From CAZJHD01 sp964545855 (GTDB lineage Bacteria; Planctomycetota; UBA1135; JACQFD01): a DNA stretch of 64,000 nucleotides. The translations under genes and the position numbers were made by a program. Shown here piece by piece: positions 9,180-16,006 of this stretch. Location: assembly GCA_964545855.1 (NCBI GenBank), contig CAZJHD010000001.1, positions 62,001-126,000 of the forward strand, written 5' to 3'. Within the stretch, counting starts at the first letter, position 1. Every line of letters starts with the position of its first letter. Below the pieces are notes generated by a model that was given only the letters and a program-made list of their open reading frames with translations, ran no database searches and was not told the DNA's origin.

Positions 9180-10484
9180 ATGAGCGCGCTCGACGCGGCG
9201 CTGCAGCGCGTGAAGGGCGTCGCGCGCGCGACCTACCGCGGCCGTGTGGCGCGCGTGTCGGGCGTGATGGCGGAGGCGGAGGGGCTGCCGGCCGCCGTCG
9301 GAGACCTCTGCCGCCTCGACCGCGGCGCCGATCCTCCGGTCCTCGCCGAGGTGGTGGGCCTCGCCGGCTCCGTCGCCTGCCTCATGCCCTATGGCGACCT
9401 CCAGGGCGTCGCCGCCGGCGGATCGGTCGTGGCGCTCGGACGCCGCTTCCACGCACGCACGGGCGACTGCCTCCTCGGCCGCGTGCTCGACGGCTTCGGG
9501 AACCCCATCGACGGCCGCGGCCCGCTCGGCGAGACGGAGCAGATCCCCGTGCATCGCGATGCGCCGCCGCCCCTCGACCGCGAGCCGATCCTCTCGATGC
9601 TCTCGACGGGCGTCCGCGCGATCGACGGGTGCCTGACGCTCGGGCGCGGCCAGCGCATGGGGATCTTCGCGGGATCGGGCGTCGGCAAGTCGACGCTCCT
9701 CGCGCAGGTCGCGCGGGGCGCCGAGATCGACGTGGCCGTGGTGGCCCTCATCGGCGAGCGCGGCCGCGAGGTGCGCGCCTTCATCGACGACGCCCTCGGC
9801 GCCGCGGGGCTCGCGCGCGCCGTGGTGGTCGTGTCGACCTCCGATCGCCCGGCCTTCGAGCGGTACAAGGCGGCCTTCCTCGCGACCACCATCGCCGAGA
9901 GCTTCCGCGACCGGGGGCGCTCCGTGGTGCTGGTGATGGACTCCGTCACGCGCTTCGCCGCGGCTTGCCGCGAGATCGGCCTCGCCGCCGGCGAGCCGCC
10001 GACGGTGAAGGGCTATCCGCCGTCGTTCTTCGCCACGGTGCCGCGCCTCGTCGAACGCGCCGGGACGGCACGGGTGGGCAGCATCACGGGGCTCTACACG
10101 GTGCTCCTCGACGGCGACGACATCGACGATCCCGTGGGCGACACGCTCCGGGGACTCCTCGACGGGCACATCGTGCTCTCGCGCCGTCTCGCGAACCGCG
10201 GGCACTTCCCCGCGATCGACCTCCTGGGGAGCGTCTCCCGTCTTGCGACCAAGGTGGCCGAGCCGGCGCACCGACAGACGTCCCAGCGCCTGCGCGAGCT
10301 CCTCGCGACGTTCGAGGAGAACCGCGACCTCGTGCAGATCGGCGCCTACCGCGCCGGAACGAATCCTCGGCTCGACGAGGCCATCGCGCGCATCGAGCGC
10401 ATCGAGGCGTTCCTCCGGCAGGACTCCGACGCCCCGTCGACGGTGCAGAAGACCCTCGAGATGCTGCGGGCCTCCGTCGCCTGA
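9180..10484 (+). CDS. fliI: Flagellar type III export ATPase FliI
   Basis: 434 residues. F1-ATPase-beta-like fold with Walker A AGSGVGKST (about 164-172), the family signature GERGREVRAF, Walker B VVLVMDSVTRFA and the export-ATPase segment GEPPTVKGYPPSFFATVPRL. It hydrolyses ATP at the base of the flagellar export gate to unfold or release substrates and works with FliH and FliJ. The ATG at 9180 follows fliH by 13 nt; an in-frame upstream start inside fliH is unlikely. Confidence 0.96.
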   Translation: MSALDAALQRVKGVARATYRGRVARVSGVMAEAEGLPAAVGDLCRLDRGADPPVLAEVVGLAGSVACLMPYGDLQGVAAGGSVVALGRRFHARTGDCLLGRVLDGFGNPIDGRGPLGETEQIPVHRDAPPPLDREPILSMLSTGVRAIDGCLTLGRGQRMGIFAGSGVGKSTLLAQVARGAEIDVAVVALIGERGREVRAFIDDALGAAGLARAVVVVSTSDRPAFERYKAAFLATTIAESFRDRGRSVVLVMDSVTRFAAACREIGLAAGEPPTVKGYPPSFFATVPRLVERAGTARVGSITGLYTVLLDGDDIDDPVGDTLRGLLDGHIVLSRRLANRGHFPAIDLLGSVSRLATKVAEPAHRQTSQRLRELLATFEENRDLVQIGAYRAGTNPRLDEAIARIERIEAFLRQDSDAPSTVQKTLEMLRASVA

Positions 10485-10489
10485 CGCCC

Positions 10490-10966
10490 GTGGCGCATCC
10501 CGGGCCCTTCCGATTCCGGCTCGCGCGGCTCCTCTCCGTGCGCGAAGTGGAGCTCGGGGCCGCGCGCGCGCTGCTCGCGGAGGCGAACGGCAACCTCCTC
10601 CGCGCCGAGGAGGCGCTCGCCGAGGCCCGACGGCGTGTCCGAGCGGAGGAGCTCTCCCTCGCCGCGCTCCGTGCGGAGCGATCCCTCGACCTGCCGGAGT
10701 GTCTCCGGGCCGAGATCGCCCTCACGGCGGCCGCGGGCACGGTCCAAGCGGGGAAGATGCTCCTCGTCCGGCGGACGGAGGAGCGGTCGCGGGCGCAGGC
10801 GGTCCACGCCGAGGCCCGGAAGAAGGTCCTGGCGCTGGAACGGCTCCGGGAGATCCGGAAGGCCGAGCACGCTCAAGAGCGACGCCGCGAAGAGTCGAAG
10901 ACCATGGACGAGATCGCGTCGATCCGCTCCCGGTCGCGCGCATCCCGTTCCATCGCAGGCCGCTGA
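10490..10966 (+). CDS. fliJ: Flagellar export protein FliJ-like coiled-coil protein
   Basis: 158 residues from a GTG start 5 nt after the fliI stop. It begins with FRFRLARLLSVREVELGAAR, the typical FliJ opening F-x-L-x-x-L-L-x-x-R, and the remainder is one long Glu/Arg/Ala heptad-rich coiled coil, the shape of FliJ, the central stalk that couples FliI to FlhA. FliJ is poorly conserved, so the assignment rests on the N-terminal pattern, coiled coil, length and position directly after fliI. Much longer frames overlapping from upstream are shadows of fliI. Confidence 0.82.
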   Translation: MAHPGPFRFRLARLLSVREVELGAARALLAEANGNLLRAEEALAEARRRVRAEELSLAALRAERSLDLPECLRAEIALTAAAGTVQAGKMLLVRRTEERSRAQAVHAEARKKVLALERLREIRKAEHAQERRREESKTMDEIASIRSRSRASRSIAGR

Positions 10967-11002
10967 TCCCCCGGCTCCGCTTCGGCGGCGTCGTCCCCAC
11001 GC

Positions 11003-11965
11003 ATGGGCCGCATTCCTCTCATCGCGCTCTCCTCCGTCGGAGCGATCGTCCTCTTCGTGGGGACGAGCGTCGGACTCCTCGCTGCTCAGGGCAAGCTCGG
11101 CGCCGCCATGGGCAAGGAGCCCGCCGCCGAAGGCACCGAAGGCACCGAAGGCGCCGGAGCCGAAGGATCGAAGGGCGCCAGCGGCGCCGATCACGTCGAC
11201 CCGGCCGCCGCCGCCGGATCGGCCGGCGCTTCGACCGGCCCCGCCGATCCCGCCGCCGCCGGCTCGGCGCACGAGGCCGAGGCGACGCCGGTCTCCAAGG
11301 CATCGGTGCTCCCGGCCGCGGGCCCGGCCAAGAAGCCAGCCTCCGCCGACGTCGGAGGGGCCACGGGCGCGGCCGCGGGCTCCCACGGGACCGGGGCGTC
11401 GCCCGATCCGGCCGAGACGCGGCCGCCGCTGCCCCCGCGCGGCGCGACGGAGACGCTCGCGAAGCGATTCACGCTGCCCGCTCCCTTGACGCCGCAGGAG
11501 CTCGACGAGCTCGTGCAGTCGCTCCGGAGGAGCCGCGACGAGTACGCGCGCGTCCTCGCCGACGTCGCCGACGAGCGCGCCTCGAACGAGCGCGAGCGGC
11601 TCTCGCTCGATGCGCGCGCGGCCGAGCTGGCGGATCTGCGGACCCGTCTCGACGAGGAGAAGGCGAGCGTGCTCGAGAAGGTCGCCGAGATGAGCACGCG
11701 CATCCGCGAGCTCGAGGCCGGCGAGGAGCGCTTCGTCGTCATGTACACGAAGATGCTGAAGGAGCTCGCGGTCGACGAGATGAAGGAGCGCCTCGTGCTC
11801 CTCGACGACCGTCTGGCGGCGCAGGTGCTCGCCAAGCTCCCGGCCCGCACGGCGGGGCAGCTGCTCGGCGCCCTCGAGGCGACCCGCCAGGTCTCGATCA
11901 CGAAAGCGCTCCAGCAGGTCGCGGCGAGCGCCGCCTCCACGCAGGGCGCGGCCGACCAGAAGTAG
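11003..11965 (+). CDS. MotE-like membrane coiled-coil protein (MgtE_N-type C-terminus)
   Basis: 320 residues. One membrane segment at about 5-27 (IPLIALSSVGAIVLFVGTSV), a long Ala/Pro/Gly/Glu linker (30-150), a coiled coil (about 170-245) and a C-terminal bundle (MKERLVLLDDRLAAQVLAKL, then RTAGQLLGALEATRQVSITK) resembling the MgtE intracellular N domain. This is the layout of MotE, the MotC chaperone of alphaproteobacteria, and of similar proteins in flagellar operons of other phyla. Location between fliJ and fliL supports a stator- or switch-related role. The long low-complexity linker is unusual. The symbol is left empty because orthology to motE is not shown. Confidence 0.75.
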   Translation: MGRIPLIALSSVGAIVLFVGTSVGLLAAQGKLGAAMGKEPAAEGTEGTEGAGAEGSKGASGADHVDPAAAAGSAGASTGPADPAAAGSAHEAEATPVSKASVLPAAGPAKKPASADVGGATGAAAGSHGTGASPDPAETRPPLPPRGATETLAKRFTLPAPLTPQELDELVQSLRRSRDEYARVLADVADERASNERERLSLDARAAELADLRTRLDEEKASVLEKVAEMSTRIRELEAGEERFVVMYTKMLKELAVDEMKERLVLLDDRLAAQVLAKLPARTAGQLLGALEATRQVSITKALQQVAASAASTQGAADQK

Positions 11966-11992
11966 TCCGGACCACCGTCCCTCGACGCATCC

Positions 11993-12538
11993 ATGGCAGA
12001 GAAACCCGAAGAAGGCGAGAAGACCGAAGGCACCGCGAAGCCCGCCAAGAAGGGAGGGAAGATGCTGATGCTCCTCCTTCCCCTGGTCGGCGCGATCGCC
12101 GGAGTCGGCGCCACGCTGGCCGTGCCGAAGCCCGCTGGACCGGCCCACCACGCGGAGCCTCCGGAGGAGTTCGGAGGTCTCGCCGTCCCCGACCTCAAGG
12201 CGAACCTCGCGCGATCGGGCGGCCTCCACTTCTGCATGGTCGACATCCACGTCACCTTCAAGACGCGGAAGATGAAGGACGTGCTCGCCCGGCTCGGCGT
12301 GAAGCCGGGCGAAGGCGCGGCGGCGGCGATGGTGCCCATGCTCACGGGCCCCGTCGGAACGGCCGCGCGCGACCGGCTGATCCTCCTCCTCGCGTCGAAG
12401 AGCATGGAAGACCTCGAGGGACGCGACAAGAAGGAGCTCCTGAAGAAGGAGATCCAGTCGGAGCTCCAGCCGATCCTGTTCCCCGACGAAGACGGCCGGA
12501 TCGACGCGGTGCTCTTCAAGGATCTGTTGATCCAGTAG
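11993..12538 (+). CDS. fliL: Flagellar basal body-associated protein FliL
   Basis: 181 residues. A charged cytoplasmic N-terminus (Lys/Glu-rich, 1-20), one membrane segment (about 22-42, MLMLLLPLVGAIAGVGATLA) and a periplasmic domain ending in the FliL-type terminus PDEDGRIDAVLFKDLLIQ (canonical FliL proteins end near VYFTxFVxQ). FliL surrounds the MotA/MotB stator and supports high-load motility. It lies 27 nt after the MotE-like gene and 2 nt before fliM, matching the common fliL-fliM-fliN order. Confidence 0.88.
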   Translation: MAEKPEEGEKTEGTAKPAKKGGKMLMLLLPLVGAIAGVGATLAVPKPAGPAHHAEPPEEFGGLAVPDLKANLARSGGLHFCMVDIHVTFKTRKMKDVLARLGVKPGEGAAAAMVPMLTGPVGTAARDRLILLLASKSMEDLEGRDKKELLKKEIQSELQPILFPDEDGRIDAVLFKDLLIQ

Positions 12539-12540
12539 CC

Positions 12541-13542
12541 GTGAGTCCTCAGACCCTCCTCAGCCAGGAAGAGATCGAGGCGCTGCTGGAGCTGGTCCAG
12601 AGCGATCGCCCGAGCGCGGCCGCCGCCGCGGGCGACGCTCCGCACCGCGGCGTCATCGAGGGCGAGGGCGACGAGGCCGTGACGCTCCGCGACTTCTCCA
12701 AGCCCGAGAGCCTCCCGCGCTCCGAGTTCGAATTCCTCTGGAGCGAGGCGACGGACGCGGCGTCCCGCGTGCGCGACGCGCTGTCGCGCTGGCTGCGCAT
12801 GGAGGCGCACGTGGAGTGCGTCGGCATCGAGCCCGCGCAGTTCCAGGTGTTCACCGCGAGCCTCCCGTCGCCCTGCGCCGTCTATCCGCTGCGCTGCGGT
12901 ACGGGCTCGGCGTTCTTCGCCGCGCTGCAGATCGACTCGTCCCTGGCCCTCGCCTGCATCGACCGCACCCTCGGCGGCACGGGCCGCGCCCGATTCGCGT
13001 CGCGCGCCCTCACCTCCGTCGAGCGCCTCGTGTGCGACCGGCTCGCCAACACGATCCTCGGCAGCCTCTCCGACGGGCTCGTCGACGCGTTCCCCATGGA
13101 GCGGACGTTCTTCGGCGCGCTCGCGACCTCGCCGCGGCAGGCCCGGTGCCTCGAGCCCGACGCGCCCGTGCTGGTGGCGACCTACTCCATCGGCGGCGAG
13201 CTCGCCGAAACGGAGGTGCGGCTCGTCGTCCCCACGGCCGCCTATCCGAAGCGGACGGCGAAGGTCTCCGCGGCCCGCCCCGCGTCGACGCCGCCGGCGC
13301 TGCCGTCGGTCGCCGTCGAGCTCTCCGTGCGGCTCGGCAACGCGACGCTCTCGCTGCAGGATCTCCTGGCCCTCGAGCCCGGGGACGTGGTCGCCCTCGA
13401 TGCGCGCACGGACGCGCCCTCCCACCTGGAGGTGGAGGGCCTCGACGTCGCGACCGCCAACGTCGGCACCTTCCGTGACCACTTCGCGGTCTCCATCGAT
13501 CGCGTGCTCCGCACCCTCGGCCCCGCCGCGAAACCGAAATGA
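12541..13542 (+). CDS. fliM: Flagellar motor switch protein FliM
   Basis: 333 residues from GTG at 12541, 2 nt after the fliL stop. The extreme N-terminus has the CheY-P binding motif LSQEEIEALL (7-16), which fixes the start. The middle CheC-like domain contains LGGTGR, matching the GGxG motif that binds FliG. The C-terminal SpoA domain (about 255-333: LSVRLGNATLSLQDLLALEPGDVVAL) pairs with FliN. FliM transmits chemotactic signals to the rotor, so the intact N-motif implies that a CheY system exists elsewhere in this genome. Confidence 0.96.
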   Translation: MSPQTLLSQEEIEALLELVQSDRPSAAAAAGDAPHRGVIEGEGDEAVTLRDFSKPESLPRSEFEFLWSEATDAASRVRDALSRWLRMEAHVECVGIEPAQFQVFTASLPSPCAVYPLRCGTGSAFFAALQIDSSLALACIDRTLGGTGRARFASRALTSVERLVCDRLANTILGSLSDGLVDAFPMERTFFGALATSPRQARCLEPDAPVLVATYSIGGELAETEVRLVVPTAAYPKRTAKVSAARPASTPPALPSVAVELSVRLGNATLSLQDLLALEPGDVVALDARTDAPSHLEVEGLDVATANVGTFRDHFAVSIDRVLRTLGPAAKPK

Positions 13543-14051
13543 CGAATCAGCCCACGACCGACGAGCCGCAAGCCACGCCCGCAGCCGCCGAGGACGCGCC
13601 CGCGGCGGGGGCGACTCCGGCGCCCCAGCCGAAGGCTGCCGAGGCCGCCGCGGATCCGAAGACCGCCGCCTCGAGGAAGGCCCCCGTGGCCGCGATGGCC
13701 GAGGGTGCCGAAGGGACCGACGCCGCCGTGCCCGTCGGCTCGCCGCGCCTGCGTCCACTCGCGCCCAAGGCGCCGGCGGGGGTCTCCCTCGATCTCGAGC
13801 AGCTCATGGACATCCCCGTGACGCTCGCCGTCGAGCTCGGCCGCGTGAAGCTGTCGCTCGATCGCGTGACGCGCCTCGCGCCGGGCGCCCTCGTCGAGCT
13901 GCCGCGTGCGTCGACCGACCCCGTCGACGTGCTCGTGAACGGCACCCCCGTCGCGCGGGCCGAGGTCGTGACCGTCGGTGAGCAGTACGGCATCCGCATC
14001 GTCGAGCTCGTGTCGCCGGAGGACCGCGTGAAGGGCCTCGGCGGCCGCTGA
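13539..14051 (+). CDS. fliN: Flagellar motor switch protein FliN
   Basis: 170 residues. The ATG overlaps the fliM stop by four bases (ATGA). A disordered Ala/Pro/Glu N-terminal extension (1-80) precedes a typical SpoA domain (about 85-165: LMDIPVTLAVELGRVKLSL, then LVNGTPVARAEVVTVGEQYG and IRIVEL). FliN forms the lower part of the C ring and binds FliH at the export gate. The N-terminal extension is longer than in enterobacterial FliN (about 137 aa) but such extensions are frequent. It is the last flagellar gene of the cluster; the next gene has its own start signals. Confidence 0.95.
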   Translation: MTNQPTTDEPQATPAAAEDAPAAGATPAPQPKAAEAAADPKTAASRKAPVAAMAEGAEGTDAAVPVGSPRLRPLAPKAPAGVSLDLEQLMDIPVTLAVELGRVKLSLDRVTRLAPGALVELPRASTDPVDVLVNGTPVARAEVVTVGEQYGIRIVELVSPEDRVKGLGGR

Positions 14052-14079
14052 CGCGGAGCGCGCACGCGCGCGCGCGGGC

Positions 14080-14085
14080 TACATT
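14080..14085 (+). promoter_or_regulatory. -10-like hexamer, leaderless spacing
   Basis: TACATT ends exactly 6 nt before the GTG at 14092, and no Shine-Dalgarno is present. Transcription starting about 7 nt after the hexamer would begin at the start codon itself. One of eight cases in the window with this spacing; no clear -35 box is visible. Confidence 0.5.
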
Positions 14086-14091
14086 CGGGCC

Positions 14092-14607
14092 GTGGTCGGC
14101 GACATCGAGCGCGTCCTCGACGCACTGCAGCGCGCAGGCGTTCGGTTCCTCGTCGTCGGGGGAGTGGCCGTCGCGCTCCACGGTCATCTCCGCACGACGG
14201 CCGACCTCGATCTCGTTCTCCGCCTCGATCGCAAGAACGTCCTTCTCGCACTCGAAGTGCTCGGAGGTCTGGGGTATCGGCCACGTGCTCCGGTCGCACT
14301 CGAGTCGTTCGCCGATCCCTCGGAGCGCGACCGATGGATTCGCGAGACGGGCATGCTCGTCTTCTCGCTCTGGGATCCGGGGGGCTCTCCGCTCGAGGTG
14401 GATCTCTTCGCCGAGTCGTCTTTCGACTTCGAGGCGGCGCATGCGCGTGGCGTGCGCGTCCGCCTGAACACGGTCGAGGCGCCCGTCGTGGGGCTGGACG
14501 ATCTCCTCGCCATGAAGCGGCGCGGCGGCCGCCCGCGGGACTCCGAGGACTTGGAGGCGCTCGAAGCGATCCAGAGGAAGCGAGGAGACGCGGCGTCCCG
14601 TGGCTGA
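14092..14607 (+). CDS. Nucleotidyltransferase of the polymerase-beta fold, possible TA toxin-type NTase
   Basis: 171 residues from GTG. Begins with the minimal-NTase pattern FLVVGGVAVALHGHLRTTAD (about 19-38) followed by the metal-binding DLDLVL and a later acidic strand LEVDLF; these Asp/Glu residues form the usual catalytic triad. A C-terminal LDDLLAMKRRGGRPRDSEDL resembles the end of nucleotidyltransferase/AbiEii-like proteins, where Lys-Arg and Asp act in substrate binding. These enzymes transfer nucleotides to RNA or protein and some are toxins. An 8-nt overlap with the next small gene suggests a two-gene module. The promoter hexamer 6 nt upstream separates it from the flagellar operon. 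Confidence 0.75.
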   Translation: MVGDIERVLDALQRAGVRFLVVGGVAVALHGHLRTTADLDLVLRLDRKNVLLALEVLGGLGYRPRAPVALESFADPSERDRWIRETGMLVFSLWDPGGSPLEVDLFAESSFDFEAAHARGVRVRLNTVEAPVVGLDDLLAMKRRGGRPRDSEDLEALEAIQRKRGDAASRG

Positions 14608-14833
14608 ACCCGACGAGCGACCTCCTGCGGAAGCCGACGACGGCTTCGACCGCGGCTACGACGGGCCGCGGCGCCGCCAGGCGACCCGCGGGCTCGAGCT
14701 CACGCCGGCCGAGCGCCTGCGCTGGCTCGAGGAGACGATGGAGACGCTGCGCCTCTGGCAGGGCCGCGCGCAGAACGCGCCGCCGCTCGAGCCGCGTCCC
14801 GGCGACGCGGGCGGATCCACGTCTCGCGGATGA
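14600..14833 (+). CDS. Small partner protein of the nucleotidyltransferase, putative antitoxin
   Basis: 77 residues from GTG, overlapping the upstream gene by 8 nt. The N-terminus is acidic and disordered. The centre is LTPAERLRWLEETMETLRLW (about 36-55), an amphipathic helix pattern that I associate from memory with small proteins encoded next to polymerase-beta-fold nucleotidyltransferases. No named family is claimed. The overlap implies translational coupling, as in toxin-antitoxin pairs. A palindromic repeat starts at the base after the stop. Confidence 0.6.
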   Translation: MAEPDERPPAEADDGFDRGYDGPRRRQATRGLELTPAERLRWLEETMETLRLWQGRAQNAPPLEPRPGDAGGSTSRG

Positions 14834-14864
14834 GCCGGGAAAGGGGTCTGACCCCATTCCCGGC
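14834..14864. repeat. Palindromic repeat, GGGGTCWGACCCC family, copy 1
   Basis: A 31-nt near-perfect palindrome (GCCGGGAAAGGGGTCTGACC and its complement) begins at the base after the stop codon of the gene ending at 14833. The same core occurs at 20342, 26686 (double), 48316 (double) and 58513. It could act as a REP-like element, a terminator or a protein-binding site; there is no T-tract. Confidence 0.85.
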
Positions 14865-14896
14865 TCTGACCCTCACGTCGACCTCCACGGTGCAGC

Positions 14897-15367
14897 ATGC
14901 TTCGACTCGTCGAGTTTCGCGGTTGGCGATTCCGGTGCGATCCGGACCGTACGCGCGAGGCCTATGCGCTGAGCGATCGGCTCGGAGCCGAGGGATGCAC
15001 CTGCGCACCCTGCCGCAACTTCGTCGCGCAGAGGACGCTCGAGTTCCCGCCGGAGCTCCGCGGGTTCCTCGCGGAGGTCGGCGTCGATCCTTGGAAGGAA
15101 GCGGAGGTCTGGGATGCTCCGTCCGCCGAAGACGACCACATCCTGAATGTGGGGTGGTGGCACTTCGTCGGTGATCTCGAGGCGACGGGCGAGATCCCCG
15201 TCACGCTGCGGACGGTGCCGGAAGGGCGGGCGAAGGACTGGAGGCTCGAGTTCCGAGCAGATGAGACCGGCTGGAAGCTCGAGACGTTCCCGATCTCGCC
15301 GATCGTCGAGATCCGGTTCCTCGTCGTGCTTCCGTGGATCCTGAGCGCGCGCCGCTACGAGGGGTGA
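14897..15367 (+). CDS. Hypothetical protein with N-terminal CxxC motif
   Basis: 156 residues. I do not recognise a characterised family. Visible features: a short N-terminal strand (LVEFRGWRFRCDPDR), a CTCAPCRNF cluster near residues 34-42 that could bind a metal or form a disulphide, and an aromatic-rich middle (EAEVWDAPSAEDDHILNVGW). The C-terminal strand is followed by a hydrophobic end (FLVVLPWILSARRYEG). No signal peptide or membrane anchor is obvious, so it is probably cytoplasmic. It is transcribed after the putative TA pair but separated from it by a palindromic repeat. An inverted-repeat element begins at its stop codon. Confidence 0.55.
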   Translation: MLRLVEFRGWRFRCDPDRTREAYALSDRLGAEGCTCAPCRNFVAQRTLEFPPELRGFLAEVGVDPWKEAEVWDAPSAEDDHILNVGWWHFVGDLEATGEIPVTLRTVPEGRAKDWRLEFRADETGWKLETFPISPIVEIRFLVVLPWILSARRYEG

Positions 15368-15528
15368 GAGGTTGTGAAAGACTCGCCGCCGCTGGCCCGA
15401 GGCCGAGCGAGAGCGAGCGAGGCAAGAAGCGACGAGACGCAAATCGAGAAGAGTTGCGGAGGAGGAGCGACGAAGCCGCAGCCGCTCGCAGCCGGCTGAA
15501 GCCCGGCGCCGATTCTTTCACGACCTCT
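15367..15528. mobile_element. 162-nt non-coding element with terminal inverted repeats (MITE-like), copy A
   Basis: The two ends are inverted copies of each other over 25 nt with three mismatches: left end AGAGGTTGTGAAAGACTCG at 15367, right end complement of GATTCTTTCACGACCTCT ending at 15528. The interior is purine-rich (GAGCGAGCGAGGC) and has no convincing reading frame. It starts on the last base of a stop codon. Length and end sequence resemble the element at 29960-30118. No transposase is nearby, so mobility in trans, if any, is inference. Confidence 0.6.
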
Positions 15529-15645
15529 GAGACCGAGCGGTCGGAGTCCGCTCGACGAGGATCTGCCGAATGCGCTCGAAGGTCACGAGACCCGAGGCTC
15601 GATCGGGCTGCGGCTCGTCGTGACGACTGCGGATAGGATTCCCCA
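15529..15645. other. Intergenic spacer without recognised gene
   Basis: I see no supportable gene here. The minus strand is open through this stretch but shows no family pattern or start signal. The only notable item is TAGGAT at 15634-15639, described separately as a relic promoter hexamer. Confidence 0.5.
15634..15639 (+). promoter_or_regulatory. -10-like hexamer of the PIN pseudogene
   Basis: TAGGAT ends 6 nt before the mutated start codon ACG at 15646, the same spacing as seen at intact gene heads. It supports both the leaderless model and the placement of the lost start. Confidence 0.45.
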
Positions 15646-15786
15646 ACGAAGCCTCGGGTCTACACGGACACGTCGGTCCTTGGCGGCTGCGAAGACGACG
15701 AGTTCCGGGAGCCTTCGCGCCGATTGCTCGTCGCGTTCGAGCGGGGCGAGATCCGATCTCCGCGGGAGGTCCAAGCAGATGAGTGA
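15646..15786 (+). pseudogene. PIN-domain toxin remnant: start codon lost, central part deleted
   Basis: Translation from 15646 gives KPRVYTDTSVLGGCEDDEF and RRLLVAFERGEIR, the N-terminus of a PIN-domain ribonuclease toxin including the first catalytic Asp (in TDTSVLGG). It then jumps to SPREVQADE and stops, which looks like the extreme C-terminus of the same family. PIN proteins are about 130-150 residues; here only 46 codons remain, so roughly 90-100 residues are missing. The codon where ATG is expected, before Lys-Pro-Arg-Val-Tyr, is ACG, and an in-frame TAG lies at 15634. Both defects make the toxin inactive. The fragment overlaps the following antitoxin by 8 nt, as in an intact operon. 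Confidence 0.7.
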
Positions 15787-15988
15787 ACGTTCTTCGAAGA
15801 GCTTCGATTGTGTCCAGCACATGCGGAAGACGCGCGATCGCGTGAGTGCGCAGATCGCCGGGAAGAGTTACGACGAGATCGTCCGATGGATTCGGCACCG
15901 TCGATTCGAGGATCCGGTTCTCCAGCGCCTGGCCGACAAGGCTGCGCAGGGGCCCGATGCGGCGCAGCGACCCTCGACCGCTCGCTGA
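15779..15988 (+). CDS. Antitoxin-like protein left beside the broken PIN toxin
   Basis: 69 residues. ATG preceded by GGGAGGT at good spacing. The start KSFDCVQHMRKTRDRVSAQI resembles small proteins beginning K-S-F-D-x-V-x-x-M-R that are encoded with PIN-domain proteins and presumed to be their antitoxins. The tail is Ala/Arg/Pro-rich. It is an intact frame overlapping the toxin remnant by 8 nt. In an intact system it would neutralise the toxin; here it is either decaying or kept for protection against related toxins encoded elsewhere. Confidence 0.6.
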   Translation: MSERSSKSFDCVQHMRKTRDRVSAQIAGKSYDEIVRWIRHRRFEDPVLQRLADKAAQGPDAAQRPSTAR

Positions 15989-16006
15989 GTCCGCCGCCCG
16001 TCCCCC

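Noticed and set aside
15518..15898. Minus-strand open frame across the PIN remnant
   Set aside because: No recognisable motif or ribosome site, and the plus-strand reading gives PIN and antitoxin patterns.
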